A stretch of 24,973 nt of DNA. Source: Natronohydrobacter sp. GTDB lineage: Bacteria > Pseudomonadota > Alphaproteobacteria > Rhodobacterales > Rhodobacteraceae. The position numbers were made by a program, and so were the translations under genes. Under the pieces are notes generated by a model. The model did no database searches. It saw only the letters and a list, made by a program, of their open reading frames with translations, and was not told the origin of the DNA. Location of the stretch: NCBI GenBank assembly GCA_007117255.1, contig SKGU01000124.1:1-24973 (forward strand), read 5' to 3'. Below are positions 7,756-14,828 of the stretch, one piece after another; positions within the stretch are counted from its first letter, which is position 1; every line of letters starts with the position of its first letter.

Positions 7756-8199
7756 TCAGGTGGCCGTATCCAGCCAGATCGTGACAGGGCCGTCATTGAC
7801 CAGATGCACGGCCATTTCTGCCCCGAATTGACCGGTCTCGACCGTGACGCCCAAAGCGCGCAGGCTGTCCGCGAAATGCTCATAAAGCGCCTGACCCAGA
7901 TCAGGGGCGGCGGCAGTCGAGAAGCCAGGGCGATTGCCACTGCGCGTATCGGCGGCCAGCGTGAACTGGCTGACCACAAGCGCCGCGCCGCCGGTATCTT
8001 TCAGTGCAAGGTTCATCTTGCCCTGATCGTCCCTAAAAATGCGCAGCTTGTGGATCTTGCGGGCCAGCGCCCCCGCCTCGGCCTGTGTGTCACCCTGCAT
8101 CGCACAGACCAGGATCATCAGCCCCGGCCCGCATTGGCCGATCACATCCCCCGCCACCTCGACCCGTGCCTGCGTGACACGCTGTACCAGTGCACGCAT
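7756..8199 (-). CDS. dtd: D-aminoacyl-tRNA deacylase (D-Tyr-tRNA deacylase)
   Basis: This 147-residue enzyme removes D-amino acids mischarged onto tRNA. Both family signatures are present: 'VVSQFTLAADTRSGNRPGF', with the SQ motif, and the C-terminal 'VHLVNDGPVTIWLDT', with the Asn-x-Gly-Pro-Val-Thr motif that forms the cross-subunit active site. Length matches the usual 145-150 residues. Its ATG overlaps the stop codon of the upstream sugar kinase by one base (TGATG), indicating translational coupling. It is the last gene of a long minus-strand run. Confidence 0.95.
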   Translation of the reverse strand: MRALVQRVTQARVEVAGDVIGQCGPGLMILVCAMQGDTQAEAGALARKIHKLRIFRDDQGKMNLALKDTGGAALVVSQFTLAADTRSGNRPGFSTAAAPDLGQALYEHFADSLRALGVTVETGQFGAEMAVHLVNDGPVTIWLDTAT

Positions 8200-9116
8200 C
8201 AGATCTCGCGCGCCCAGGGCGGGTTTGCACCTGCGCGCGACACAGTCACAGCCGCCGCTTTTGTGCCCAGAGCAAGCGCCTTGTGCAAATCAAGGTCAGA
8301 AAGCGCAGTGATTCCGGCCTTACTCAACGCGCCTGCATGTGCCAGGCCAGCCAGAAAGCCCGCATTGAATGTATCGCCCGCGCCAACAGTATCGACCACT
8401 TCCACATGTGTTGCATTGGCATGTGTCTCTCCCGCCGCCGTGAAAGCCCGCGCACCCTTTGCTCCTTCGGTGATGACAACAATCTGCGGCCCTTGCGCAC
8501 GCAGTGTTTGTGCGAGTTCCGCGATATCGCCTGCACCACATAGCCAATGCAGATCTTCATCTGACAGTTTCACAATGTCAGACTGCGCAATCATCGTCTT
8601 CAGCCGGGCGCGATATTCAGGTTCGTTTCGGATGAAGCCAGGGCGGATATTTGGGTCCAGCATCACAACGCGGTCGCCTGCTCGTGCGCACAGGGCTTCA
8701 AACCCCGCGCCACAGGGCTCACCCACAAGCGAGATTCCCCCGAAAAACAGCGCCGAAACCGCGTCGGGCAGTTCAGGCAGTTCCGACACGGTCATCTCGC
8801 GCAATGCGGTGCCACGGTCATAAAAGGCATAGCGAGCCTGCCCGTCGGTCAGGGTCACAAAAGCCAATGTCGAAGGCCGGTCCACCGCTGGCGACAGGCT
8901 GTGATCGACCTTGGAGGCGTCAAGTGCCGCACGCAGTTGTGCCCCGAACAGATCGTCCGACAGCGGGCAGAAGAACCCGACTTCCGCGCCCAGACGACCC
9001 AGCGCAATTGCTGTGTTAAACACTGCGCCTCCCGGATAAGGCGCGAAACTCGGCTCCCCCTGCGCGCTTTCACGCGGCAACATGTCGATCAACGCTTCGC
9101 CTGCACACAGGATCAT
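8199..9116 (-). CDS. PfkB-family carbohydrate kinase, fructokinase-like
   Basis: This 305-residue ribokinase-fold sugar kinase carries the N-terminal substrate signature 'YPGGAVFNTAIALGRLGAEVG' and the C-terminal ATP-binding signature DTVGAGD at residues 242-248. Asp248 is the expected catalytic base. The overall pattern (MILCAGEALIDMLPRE start, FYDRGTA segment) resembles bacterial fructokinases, but the sugar cannot be assigned with certainty. GAGAGGGGG precedes the start. It lies 12 bases after the zinc-ribbon gene and overlaps dtd by one base, so it joins the same minus-strand transcription unit. No sugar transporter or regulator is beside it. Confidence 0.85.
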   Translation of the reverse strand: MILCAGEALIDMLPRESAQGEPSFAPYPGGAVFNTAIALGRLGAEVGFFCPLSDDLFGAQLRAALDASKVDHSLSPAVDRPSTLAFVTLTDGQARYAFYDRGTALREMTVSELPELPDAVSALFFGGISLVGEPCGAGFEALCARAGDRVVMLDPNIRPGFIRNEPEYRARLKTMIAQSDIVKLSDEDLHWLCGAGDIAELAQTLRAQGPQIVVITEGAKGARAFTAAGETHANATHVEVVDTVGAGDTFNAGFLAGLAHAGALSKAGITALSDLDLHKALALGTKAAAVTVSRAGANPPWAREI

Positions 9117-9128
9117 GGTCGCCCCCTC

Positions 9129-10220
9129 TCAAAATCCGCCCATTTCGGCGACATAAAAGGCAATGACCAGAAATGCCAGCGCTAACATGACTGCGCCCGC
9201 GATCTTCCAGACCGACCATGGCCGCTCGCCTTGCACTCGGCCGGTCTGGCCATTCACGATGAACCGATAGCTCTTGCCCCGATAGCGATAGGCCGCCATC
9301 CAGATTGGCAACAGCAGATGTTTGAACCGCTCGTCACTGTAATCAGTGTCAAGCGACGTGATGCGCTGCTCATCCCCACCGATATCGCGGCGCACATCGG
9401 CGCGGATCTGCTCTTCCATGATGGCGCGCGCGGCCTCAAACCCGTCGGGCAACTCGACCGTGTAACCTTCGGCCCGAAAGCCTGACAGATAATCTGCGCT
9501 ATAAGGCTGCAGATCGGCCATGGTCCATGGCTCAAGCCTGCGTGCATTTGCGCGCGGCAGCGATTGCGAGGCGATCACCAGCAGGTCCAGAAACTGCCGC
9601 TGCACGCGTCCGGATGCCGAGGACCAGCGCGTTCGCCGCTCGCGCCGGGCATTCTTGCCCGATCCGACCGTCACATAGTAATGCGTGCCGCGCTGGCCTG
9701 AATAGCGCGACCGGGTGGCGACATCAAAGGCCCAGTAGGGCACATAAAGCCCGTTCAGCTTGCCAGTACTGCGCGCGTATTTTGCCAACTCAGACGGCGC
9801 GAACCACAATCCCTTCAGCCATTTGCCCATGCTGGCCTGCGCCTCGCGTTCCGACAGCTTGAACGGCAGGATTGCCTGCGGCTTGATGTGGCGATGAGTG
9901 CCGGTATCCGTTACAACGGGGCTGGCGCAAAATGGGCATTCGGCGGAATGCACATTCTCTTCGAATTGCACTTCGGCCCCGCATGTGTCGCAATGAACGA
10001 CGCGGGTTTCCTCGAATTCCTCAGGTGGCAATTCACGGGCCACAGCCTCGTGATAATCCAGCGATTGCAGCGCTGTGACGCGTGTGGCGTCATCCATCTG
10101 CGGGATGGGCTGTTCATGCCCACAGTATTCGCAGGACAGTCGCGCCTGGCCGGGCTCAAATCGTAGCGAGGCGCCGCATTGCGCGCAGGGAAAACGGTGA
10201 TCAAGTTGTGTCGTGGCCAT
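9129..10220 (-). CDS. Double zinc-ribbon membrane-anchored protein (YdjG-like)
   Basis: This 363-residue protein has two CxxC...CxxC zinc ribbons at the N-terminus: Cys12/15/30/33 and Cys77/80/95/98. A soluble middle region follows, including 'LNGLYVPYWAFDVATRSRYSGQRG', and a single membrane segment lies near residues 340-357. Such proteins are often labelled TFIIB-like or helicase-like only because of the zinc ribbon; no helicase motifs are present here. The pairing with an SPFH gene resembles the YdjG-YdjI pair beside PspA in Bacillus subtilis, where these proteins bind at the membrane. A role as a membrane adaptor for the upstream SPFH protein is inferred. An intergenic repeat precedes it. 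Confidence 0.75.
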   Translation of the reverse strand: MATTQLDHRFPCAQCGASLRFEPGQARLSCEYCGHEQPIPQMDDATRVTALQSLDYHEAVARELPPEEFEETRVVHCDTCGAEVQFEENVHSAECPFCASPVVTDTGTHRHIKPQAILPFKLSEREAQASMGKWLKGLWFAPSELAKYARSTGKLNGLYVPYWAFDVATRSRYSGQRGTHYYVTVGSGKNARRERRTRWSSASGRVQRQFLDLLVIASQSLPRANARRLEPWTMADLQPYSADYLSGFRAEGYTVELPDGFEAARAIMEEQIRADVRRDIGGDEQRITSLDTDYSDERFKHLLLPIWMAAYRYRGKSYRFIVNGQTGRVQGERPWSVWKIAGAVMLALAFLVIAFYVAEMGGF

Positions 10221-10279
10221 GCCCTGTCCTGATTGATCGGGCCGTGCGCCGGCCTCTGTCTCATAGTGCCGATGGCAGT

Positions 10280-10300
10280 TTCATCTTGCCAAAAATACTC
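10280..10300 (-). repeat. Rhodobacterales-type intergenic repeat, core only (copy 1)
   Basis: The core ttcatcttgcc-aaaaatactc matches copy 2 at 15730-15750 in 19 of 21 positions. I recognise it as the common GAGTATTT...AAGATGAA element found between genes in Rhodobacteraceae. Here it lies in the 124-base gap between the SPFH gene and the zinc-ribbon gene. Confidence 0.65.
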
Positions 10301-10344
10301 AAAACCGACGCCCGCAATCTGCGCGTGCCAGTTGCGCTGATGCC

Positions 10345-11454
10345 TCACCCCGCAGGCGGCGGAGGCGGGGGCATGGTCGCGAAAAGCCGCGCCAGTGCCG
10401 GTACCTCACCCGCTTTGAGCCACCCTGATTGCCCTTCCGTCCAGACCAATGTGTCGCGCGTGATCTGGCTTGCAAGTTGTGATTGCGGGAATGGGCCGCG
10501 TGTCTGTCCGTTCTCAGCCACATGCCACATTGGCTCAGAAGCAGGTGGGGGCGGGGGCGGGGGGGCAGATTGCCCGGCGCTGGACTGCTGACCCATGTTC
10601 TGGCCCATCCCCTGCGCCATAGCCATGCCCACTCCCATGCCCATACCGGCCCCAAGACCCGCACCCATGCCACCGTCGCTGCCGCCTTCGGCCGCTTTCT
10701 GCATGGCTTGCGCGGCTGAGAACTGGGTGAATTTGTTCAGATCGCCCACAATTCCCATACTGGTGCGCTGGTCGAGCACTTTCTCAACTTCGGGCGGCAG
10801 CGAGATATTCTCGATATAGAGTTCGGGCATCTCCAGCCCATACTCTTCCAGCGTGGGTGCAATCGCCTTGGACACGACATCAGACAGATCCTTGGTATTC
10901 GCCGCCATGTCGAGGGCCGGGATACCGCTTGCCGCCAGCACGCGGCTGACCTTTTGCACCACGATATTGCGGATCTGCCCTGCGATCTTGTCCTCGGTGA
11001 AATCACCATCCGTGCCCACGATCTCGCGCATGAAGGGCACAGGGTCTTTCACCCGCACAGCATATGAGCCGAAAGCCCGCAACCGCAGCGGCCCGAATTC
11101 CGGGTCGCGCAGCATGACCGGGTTCTGTGTGCCCCATTTCAAACCCGTGAAGCGGCGCGTGTTGACGAAATAGATTTCCGACTTGAAGGGCGAGTTGAAG
11201 CCGTGATCCCAATGCTGCAACGCTGTCAGCAGCGGCATGTTGTTGGTTTCCAGCATAAACATGCCCGGCTCAAACACATCGGCCAACTGGCCTTCATGGA
11301 TGAAGACGGCCATCTGCCCTTCGCGGACCGTCAGCTTCGCGCCATACATGATCGAGTTGCCGTAACGTTCGAACCGGTAAACCATCGTGTCACGGCTGGC
11401 ATCGGTCCATTCGATGACATCGATGAACTGGCCCTTGAGAAAACTGAAAACCAT
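10345..11454 (-). CDS. SPFH-domain protein with C-terminal GYF_2 domain (YdjI / 'virion core-like')
   Basis: The 369-residue product begins 'MVFSFLKGQFIDVIEWTD' and carries an SPFH/Band-7-like domain over roughly residues 15-240, typical of bacterial YdjI-like proteins that assemble at membranes. A Gly/Met-rich segment (GGMGAGLGAGMGMGVGMAMA) and a run of seven prolines lead to a GYF_2 (DUF4339) domain starting 'MWHVAENGQTRGPF'. The protein ends in a second proline run. GYF domains bind proline-rich peptides. ATG 11454 is chosen over an in-frame ATG at 11481 because AAGG lies 7 bases upstream and the SPFH start fits. It lies between the DUF2927 and zinc-ribbon genes in one transcription direction. 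Confidence 0.82.
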   Translation of the reverse strand: MVFSFLKGQFIDVIEWTDASRDTMVYRFERYGNSIMYGAKLTVREGQMAVFIHEGQLADVFEPGMFMLETNNMPLLTALQHWDHGFNSPFKSEIYFVNTRRFTGLKWGTQNPVMLRDPEFGPLRLRAFGSYAVRVKDPVPFMREIVGTDGDFTEDKIAGQIRNIVVQKVSRVLAASGIPALDMAANTKDLSDVVSKAIAPTLEEYGLEMPELYIENISLPPEVEKVLDQRTSMGIVGDLNKFTQFSAAQAMQKAAEGGSDGGMGAGLGAGMGMGVGMAMAQGMGQNMGQQSSAGQSAPPPPPPPASEPMWHVAENGQTRGPFPQSQLASQITRDTLVWTEGQSGWLKAGEVPALARLFATMPPPPPPAG

Positions 11455-11500
11455 GGCGTCACCTTCTTGTCTGGTGTGCAAAACTTGGCGGCAGTATTGC

Positions 11501-12502
11501 CTAACTCTCGCCGCCCATCAACTCATTCGCAATCTGGCGAATGATTGGGCGGGCTTCGACCTCGCGCATGCCCGGTTGCAGGCGTTCGTCATAAAGCACG
11601 CGCAACAGCTGCTCATCCAAGACTGTCAGGACTGCAAATTCAGCGGTATCATTGAACAGCGACGGGCGCGCGCGCGGGCTGTCATTGGGCAGACCCATGC
11701 CTTGCGCCAACTCCTCGTAATAGCAGGCGCGGCGCGACAGATCGGGCAGTTCAGCCCGGATGATCGCCAAAGCATCGGTATAGACATCGGTGCCAGAGCG
11801 CGAAAAGGCCAGCACAAGACAAGACACCGAATAGGGAATGCCCTGAACAAGGTCCAGAGTCACTGAATCCAGACCCGGAATAAGCTGCTGCAATTGCGGG
11901 CCAATCGCGCGGCGTTCTGCTTCGTTCAGCACAAGGACGTGAAAATTCCCGCCGCGATCCACGCGCGACACAGGATGCTGTGTCAATCTGCCAAGACGCG
12001 CGGCATAGTTGTTGACGAAAGCCGTATCTGCCCGACGTGTTGTATCGGGCACAGAAGCGCCAAATCCCAGTTGCATCTGTACCGGCGCTTCCCAACGGCG
12101 CAGGACTGACGGGGTTTCACGTTCGATAATCTGATCACCCTGAAAACTGTATTCCTCGTATAATGCAATACGAACGAACACGTCTTCGATATCGCGCGCA
12201 GAAATGGGCAGATCGCGCGGGGCGCGTTCCTGGCGCAGCAATCCATTGGCCAGACGCTGCGCTTCCAGTGCCGCGAAGTATGCGGTCACGCTGTCGCGCT
12301 CCTGCGCATCTGGCGGGCTTGGGGGGCGGGGCGGTCGGGGTTGCGGCGTCGCACTTGTCTGCGGCGCAGTCACAGGGGGCGTGGTTGGAAGGATGGCGCA
12401 GCCTGACAGGAGAACCGTCAGGCCAAGCACAGAGCAGATCATTCCCGCACGCGGCAGGGCATGAAGCGGGCGGGATGGTTGAGATTTGTCCGCCCGGATC
12501 AT
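11501..12502 (-). CDS. DUF2927 lipoprotein
   Basis: The product is about 333 residues. It has a lipoprotein signal with lipobox LLSGC, then a Pro/Thr-rich linker and a DUF2927 domain ('SARDIEDVFVRIALYEEYSF' through 'YYEELAQGMGLPNDS' and 'FAVLTVLDEQLLRVLYDERL'). The Glu-Glu-x-x-Gln block before 'GLPNDS' recalls the position of a metalloprotease helix, but no HExxH is present, so catalysis should not be assumed. The start is uncertain: 12502 avoids overlap with telA (which ends at 12507), while 12442 gives a shorter signal peptide. The protein is predicted to be anchored on the periplasmic face of a membrane. The family is common in Rhodobacteraceae and has no known function. Confidence 0.78.
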   Translation of the reverse strand: MIRADKSQPSRPLHALPRAGMICSVLGLTVLLSGCAILPTTPPVTAPQTSATPQPRPPRPPSPPDAQERDSVTAYFAALEAQRLANGLLRQERAPRDLPISARDIEDVFVRIALYEEYSFQGDQIIERETPSVLRRWEAPVQMQLGFGASVPDTTRRADTAFVNNYAARLGRLTQHPVSRVDRGGNFHVLVLNEAERRAIGPQLQQLIPGLDSVTLDLVQGIPYSVSCLVLAFSRSGTDVYTDALAIIRAELPDLSRRACYYEELAQGMGLPNDSPRARPSLFNDTAEFAVLTVLDEQLLRVLYDERLQPGMREVEARPIIRQIANELMGGES

Positions 12503-12506
12503 CGGA

Positions 12507-13685
12507 TCACACGTTCGCCTGTTTGGCTGTGTTGTCCTCGCGCCCACGCGCAGAGGCAAGCGAGTCACGCAGTTCGGTTTCCATTTTGGTCAGTTCGACT
12601 TCCGCTTCGGCCCGCTTCGCGCGGCCCTCGTCGGCAATGCGAAGGCTGTCTTCAATGGTCGCGATGAGGGTTTCGTTAGCCTGTTTGACAGCCGCGATAT
12701 CGAAGACACCGCGCTCGATTTCCTCGCGTACTTCGCGATTGGCTTCACGCAGATTATCTGCATTCGATGTCAGCAAGTCATTGGTCAGGTCATTGGCCGC
12801 GCGCACGGCTGCCGCAGCCTCGCGTGAGCGCTGGATCGTCAGCGCCTGAGCCAGTTGGGTTTCCCAAAGCGGCACCGTGTTCACAAGCGTCGAGTTGATC
12901 TTGGTCACAAGGGATTTGTCATTTTCCTGCACCAGCCGGATCGAGGGCAGCGACTGCATCGTGACCTGACGGGTCAGTTTCAGATCATGGACCCGGCGTT
13001 CCAGATCGTCACGCGCCGCGCGTAGATCGCGCAATTCCTGCGCTTTCAGCACCTTGTCATTTTCGGGCGCAGCTTCGACTTCGGCTTCCTTGGCGGGAAT
13101 ATCCTTGCTGTCGAGATCTTTCAGTTTGGCCTCGCCTGCAGCGATGTAGATGGCCAGTTCATGATAGAATTCCAGCGTCTTTTCATAGAGCTTGTCCAGC
13201 GCCTTGATGTCTTTCAGAAGCGTGGTTTCATGGCTTAGAAGATTGCCGGTGATCCGGTCGATCTGGCTCTGGACTGTGTTGTAGCGTTCCTGAAACTTGG
13301 CCATGGGCGCCGCTTTGCCCAGAAGGCGTTCCCACCAGCTTTGTTTGCGCCGTGTGTCCAGTTCTGTCACCGAAAACCCACGCAGGGTCGTGACCATCTC
13401 GCGCAGGCCATCACCGGCCGGGCCAAGATCCTTGTTCTTCACATCGGCCAGCATGGATTGGCTGATCTGCTGCAAGTCCATCTGTGCGCGTGACCCAAAG
13501 CCAATGATCGTGCTGGTCTGGCTCATGTCGATCTCACCCATGCGCGCGCGGATCGCATCGGCATCTTCGGCCGGAGCTTCGTCCAATGTTACGATATCGT
13601 TTGATGGCTCGGCGATCTGGGCGTCAACCAGTGCGGTGATTTCGGTGGTCAAGGTTTCGGCCTGTTTGCGGATCGTTTCAGACAT
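12507..13685 (-). CDS. telA: TelA/KlaA family 'toxic anion resistance' protein
   Basis: This 392-residue, mostly helical, soluble protein of the TelA family is rich in predicted coiled coil. Recognisable blocks are 'GFGSRAQMDLQQISQSMLADVKNKD', the 'WWERLLGKAAPMAKFQERY' segment, and 'PSIRLVQENDKSLVTKINSTL' with 'VPLWETQLAQALTIQRSREA'. The family is named for plasmid tellurite-resistance genes, but chromosomal members are more broadly linked with membrane or envelope stress and have no defined biochemical activity. It follows xpaC by 56 bases, a pairing known from several phyla, and precedes the DUF2927 gene. AGGGA lies about 6 bases before the ATG. Confidence 0.9.
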   Translation of the reverse strand: MSETIRKQAETLTTEITALVDAQIAEPSNDIVTLDEAPAEDADAIRARMGEIDMSQTSTIIGFGSRAQMDLQQISQSMLADVKNKDLGPAGDGLREMVTTLRGFSVTELDTRRKQSWWERLLGKAAPMAKFQERYNTVQSQIDRITGNLLSHETTLLKDIKALDKLYEKTLEFYHELAIYIAAGEAKLKDLDSKDIPAKEAEVEAAPENDKVLKAQELRDLRAARDDLERRVHDLKLTRQVTMQSLPSIRLVQENDKSLVTKINSTLVNTVPLWETQLAQALTIQRSREAAAAVRAANDLTNDLLTSNADNLREANREVREEIERGVFDIAAVKQANETLIATIEDSLRIADEGRAKRAEAEVELTKMETELRDSLASARGREDNTAKQANV

Positions 13686-13741
13686 TTCATTCCCTCTCTG
13701 TCATGGGTCGCGGCGCACAAATGCACAAACTCCGCTTATAC

Positions 13742-14605
13742 TCATTCACTTGTACGCAAGCCTTCACGCTCCAGACGTTCACGCAAGACTTCGATCTCGA
13801 TCTCCAGTTCTGTACGATCATCCGCGAGAAGCGCCTCGCGCCGCAGCGCGAATCGGCTTTCCAGATCATCCAGCAGGGCCTCGTACTCTGCCCGCGCTTC
13901 CTTATCATGACTGCGAGCGTAAAGATCAGCGAATTTTACCGTCGCATCGCGCGCGCCCACCAGATAAATGCCCAGATAGCGCCGCGCCGCATTCAAGCGG
14001 CGTGGGTCACTTTCAATCACACGAAAGAATTGCCGTATATTTGCACTGAACCCGTCGATCCGGCGCATGAGCGCCCTGTCTCCGCTGCGCTTGATCGCGT
14101 CTGCGATCTCGGCCAGATAGGTCTCGGCCTCTTCCACCGCCTTTGCCGCACGGTCGGTGGCGAAACTATCGATCCCTTCCATGCCCTTGTCGCGCATCGG
14201 GTCCGGTCCAAATGCCCCGAAATGCAGCACAGCCCCCATGCCACCCAGAAGAAGCGCCGCGATCAATCCGCTCGGCAGCGCCGCCAATCCAAGCCCGGCA
14301 CCTGTCAGAACAGAGGCAAAAATCTTGCGTGGGATGGCCGGACGGCGTGCGACCTTGCGCGCCTCATAGGCAGCCTGAGCGATAACACCTTCGCGTGTCA
14401 GCCATGCCGCCAGCATCAATGTGCCAAAGGCTACAAGGTTCAGCGTCAGCCCGGCAGGGTCTTTGAAAAACGCGCCGATAGCGAACAGGAAAGGGACCAC
14501 GAACAACAGGTTCACCCGCGCACCGACCGGGTGTGGCTTCGGCGCAGGGCGTGGTGCAGAGGGCTGTGCATTCGGGCTGTAACGCCCGCCAAAGCGCTGG
14601 CTCAT
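13742..14605 (-). CDS. xpaC: XpaC-family membrane protein (5-bromo-4-chloroindolyl phosphate hydrolysis family)
   Basis: The 287-residue protein has a proline-rich N-terminus, then hydrophobic segments near residues 31-48, 53-70 and 94-130, followed by a soluble helical C-terminal half ending in a charged coiled coil. It matches XpaC proteins, which are named from an indirect colony-colour assay; no hydrolase motif is visible. XpaC and TelA are commonly neighbours (for example xpaC-yaaN in Bacillus), which supports both assignments. The C-terminal helices may bind TelA, but that is inference. A 26-residue membrane peptide gene ends 3 bases before this start. Confidence 0.82.
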   Translation of the reverse strand: MSQRFGGRYSPNAQPSAPRPAPKPHPVGARVNLLFVVPFLFAIGAFFKDPAGLTLNLVAFGTLMLAAWLTREGVIAQAAYEARKVARRPAIPRKIFASVLTGAGLGLAALPSGLIAALLLGGMGAVLHFGAFGPDPMRDKGMEGIDSFATDRAAKAVEEAETYLAEIADAIKRSGDRALMRRIDGFSANIRQFFRVIESDPRRLNAARRYLGIYLVGARDATVKFADLYARSHDKEARAEYEALLDDLESRFALRREALLADDRTELEIEIEVLRERLEREGLRTSE

Positions 14606-14608
14606 CTC

Positions 14609-14689
14609 TCAGCCCCCGACAAATGCGACATAGACCATAAGCGCCATCAACAGGGCGAATGATGTTTTCTGCAACCCCGTCGTTGACAT
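14609..14689 (-). CDS. Possible 26-residue single-span membrane peptide upstream of xpaC
   Basis: This short frame encodes MSTTGLQKTSFALLMALMVYVAFVGG, listed here as residues 1-10 polar then 11-26 strongly hydrophobic, with a lone Lys before the membrane span. It has a good ribosome binding site (GGAG, 9 bases upstream of the ATG) and its stop lies 3 bases before the xpaC start. A promoter with -10 TATAGT is placed just upstream. This arrangement suggests it is translated and coupled to xpaC. I do not recognise a family. The alternative is that this is untranslated leader; a longer in-frame extension to 14815 is less likely because it has no ribosome binding site. Confidence 0.5.
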   Translation of the reverse strand: MSTTGLQKTSFALLMALMVYVAFVGG

Positions 14690-14719
14690 AACCACATGCT
14701 CCAATACGTTAACCACAAA

Positions 14720-14748
14720 ACTATAGGCCAAGACAAAGCGCTTTGAAA
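14720..14748 (-). promoter_or_regulatory. Candidate promoter of the xpaC-telA cluster with palindromic operator
   Basis: On minus, TTTCAA (complement of 14743-14748) and TATAGT (complement of 14720-14725) are 17 bases apart. The perfect 12-bp palindrome CAAAGCGCTTTG at 14734-14745 overlaps the -35 element and the spacer. It resembles LacI-family operators, which have a central CG flanked by AAA/TTT. The regulator is not in the window. Confidence 0.45.
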
Positions 14749-14828
14749 GATACTCTCGCAGAACGTCTTGTAGTGGCTGACCAAGGGGAAGGTGGCAATC
14801 TTGTGGATCGGGCACAAGCCCGAACAGG

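Noticed and set aside
7741..8823. 360-codon plus-strand frame across dtd and the sugar kinase
   Set aside because: It is a shadow of two strongly supported minus-strand genes, with low-complexity Ala/Pro/Ser/Arg sequence.
9129..10220. Helicase or primosomal protein label for the zinc-ribbon gene
   Set aside because: Only CxxC zinc ribbons and a membrane segment are seen; there are no Walker or helicase motifs.
10345..11454. Viral (virion core) origin of the SPFH gene
   Set aside because: The name is a legacy label for this bacterial family; no phage genes lie nearby and its base composition matches its neighbours.
12507..13685. TelA as proof of tellurite resistance
   Set aside because: Chromosomal TelA homologues have no defined activity; the neighbours suggest an envelope role instead.
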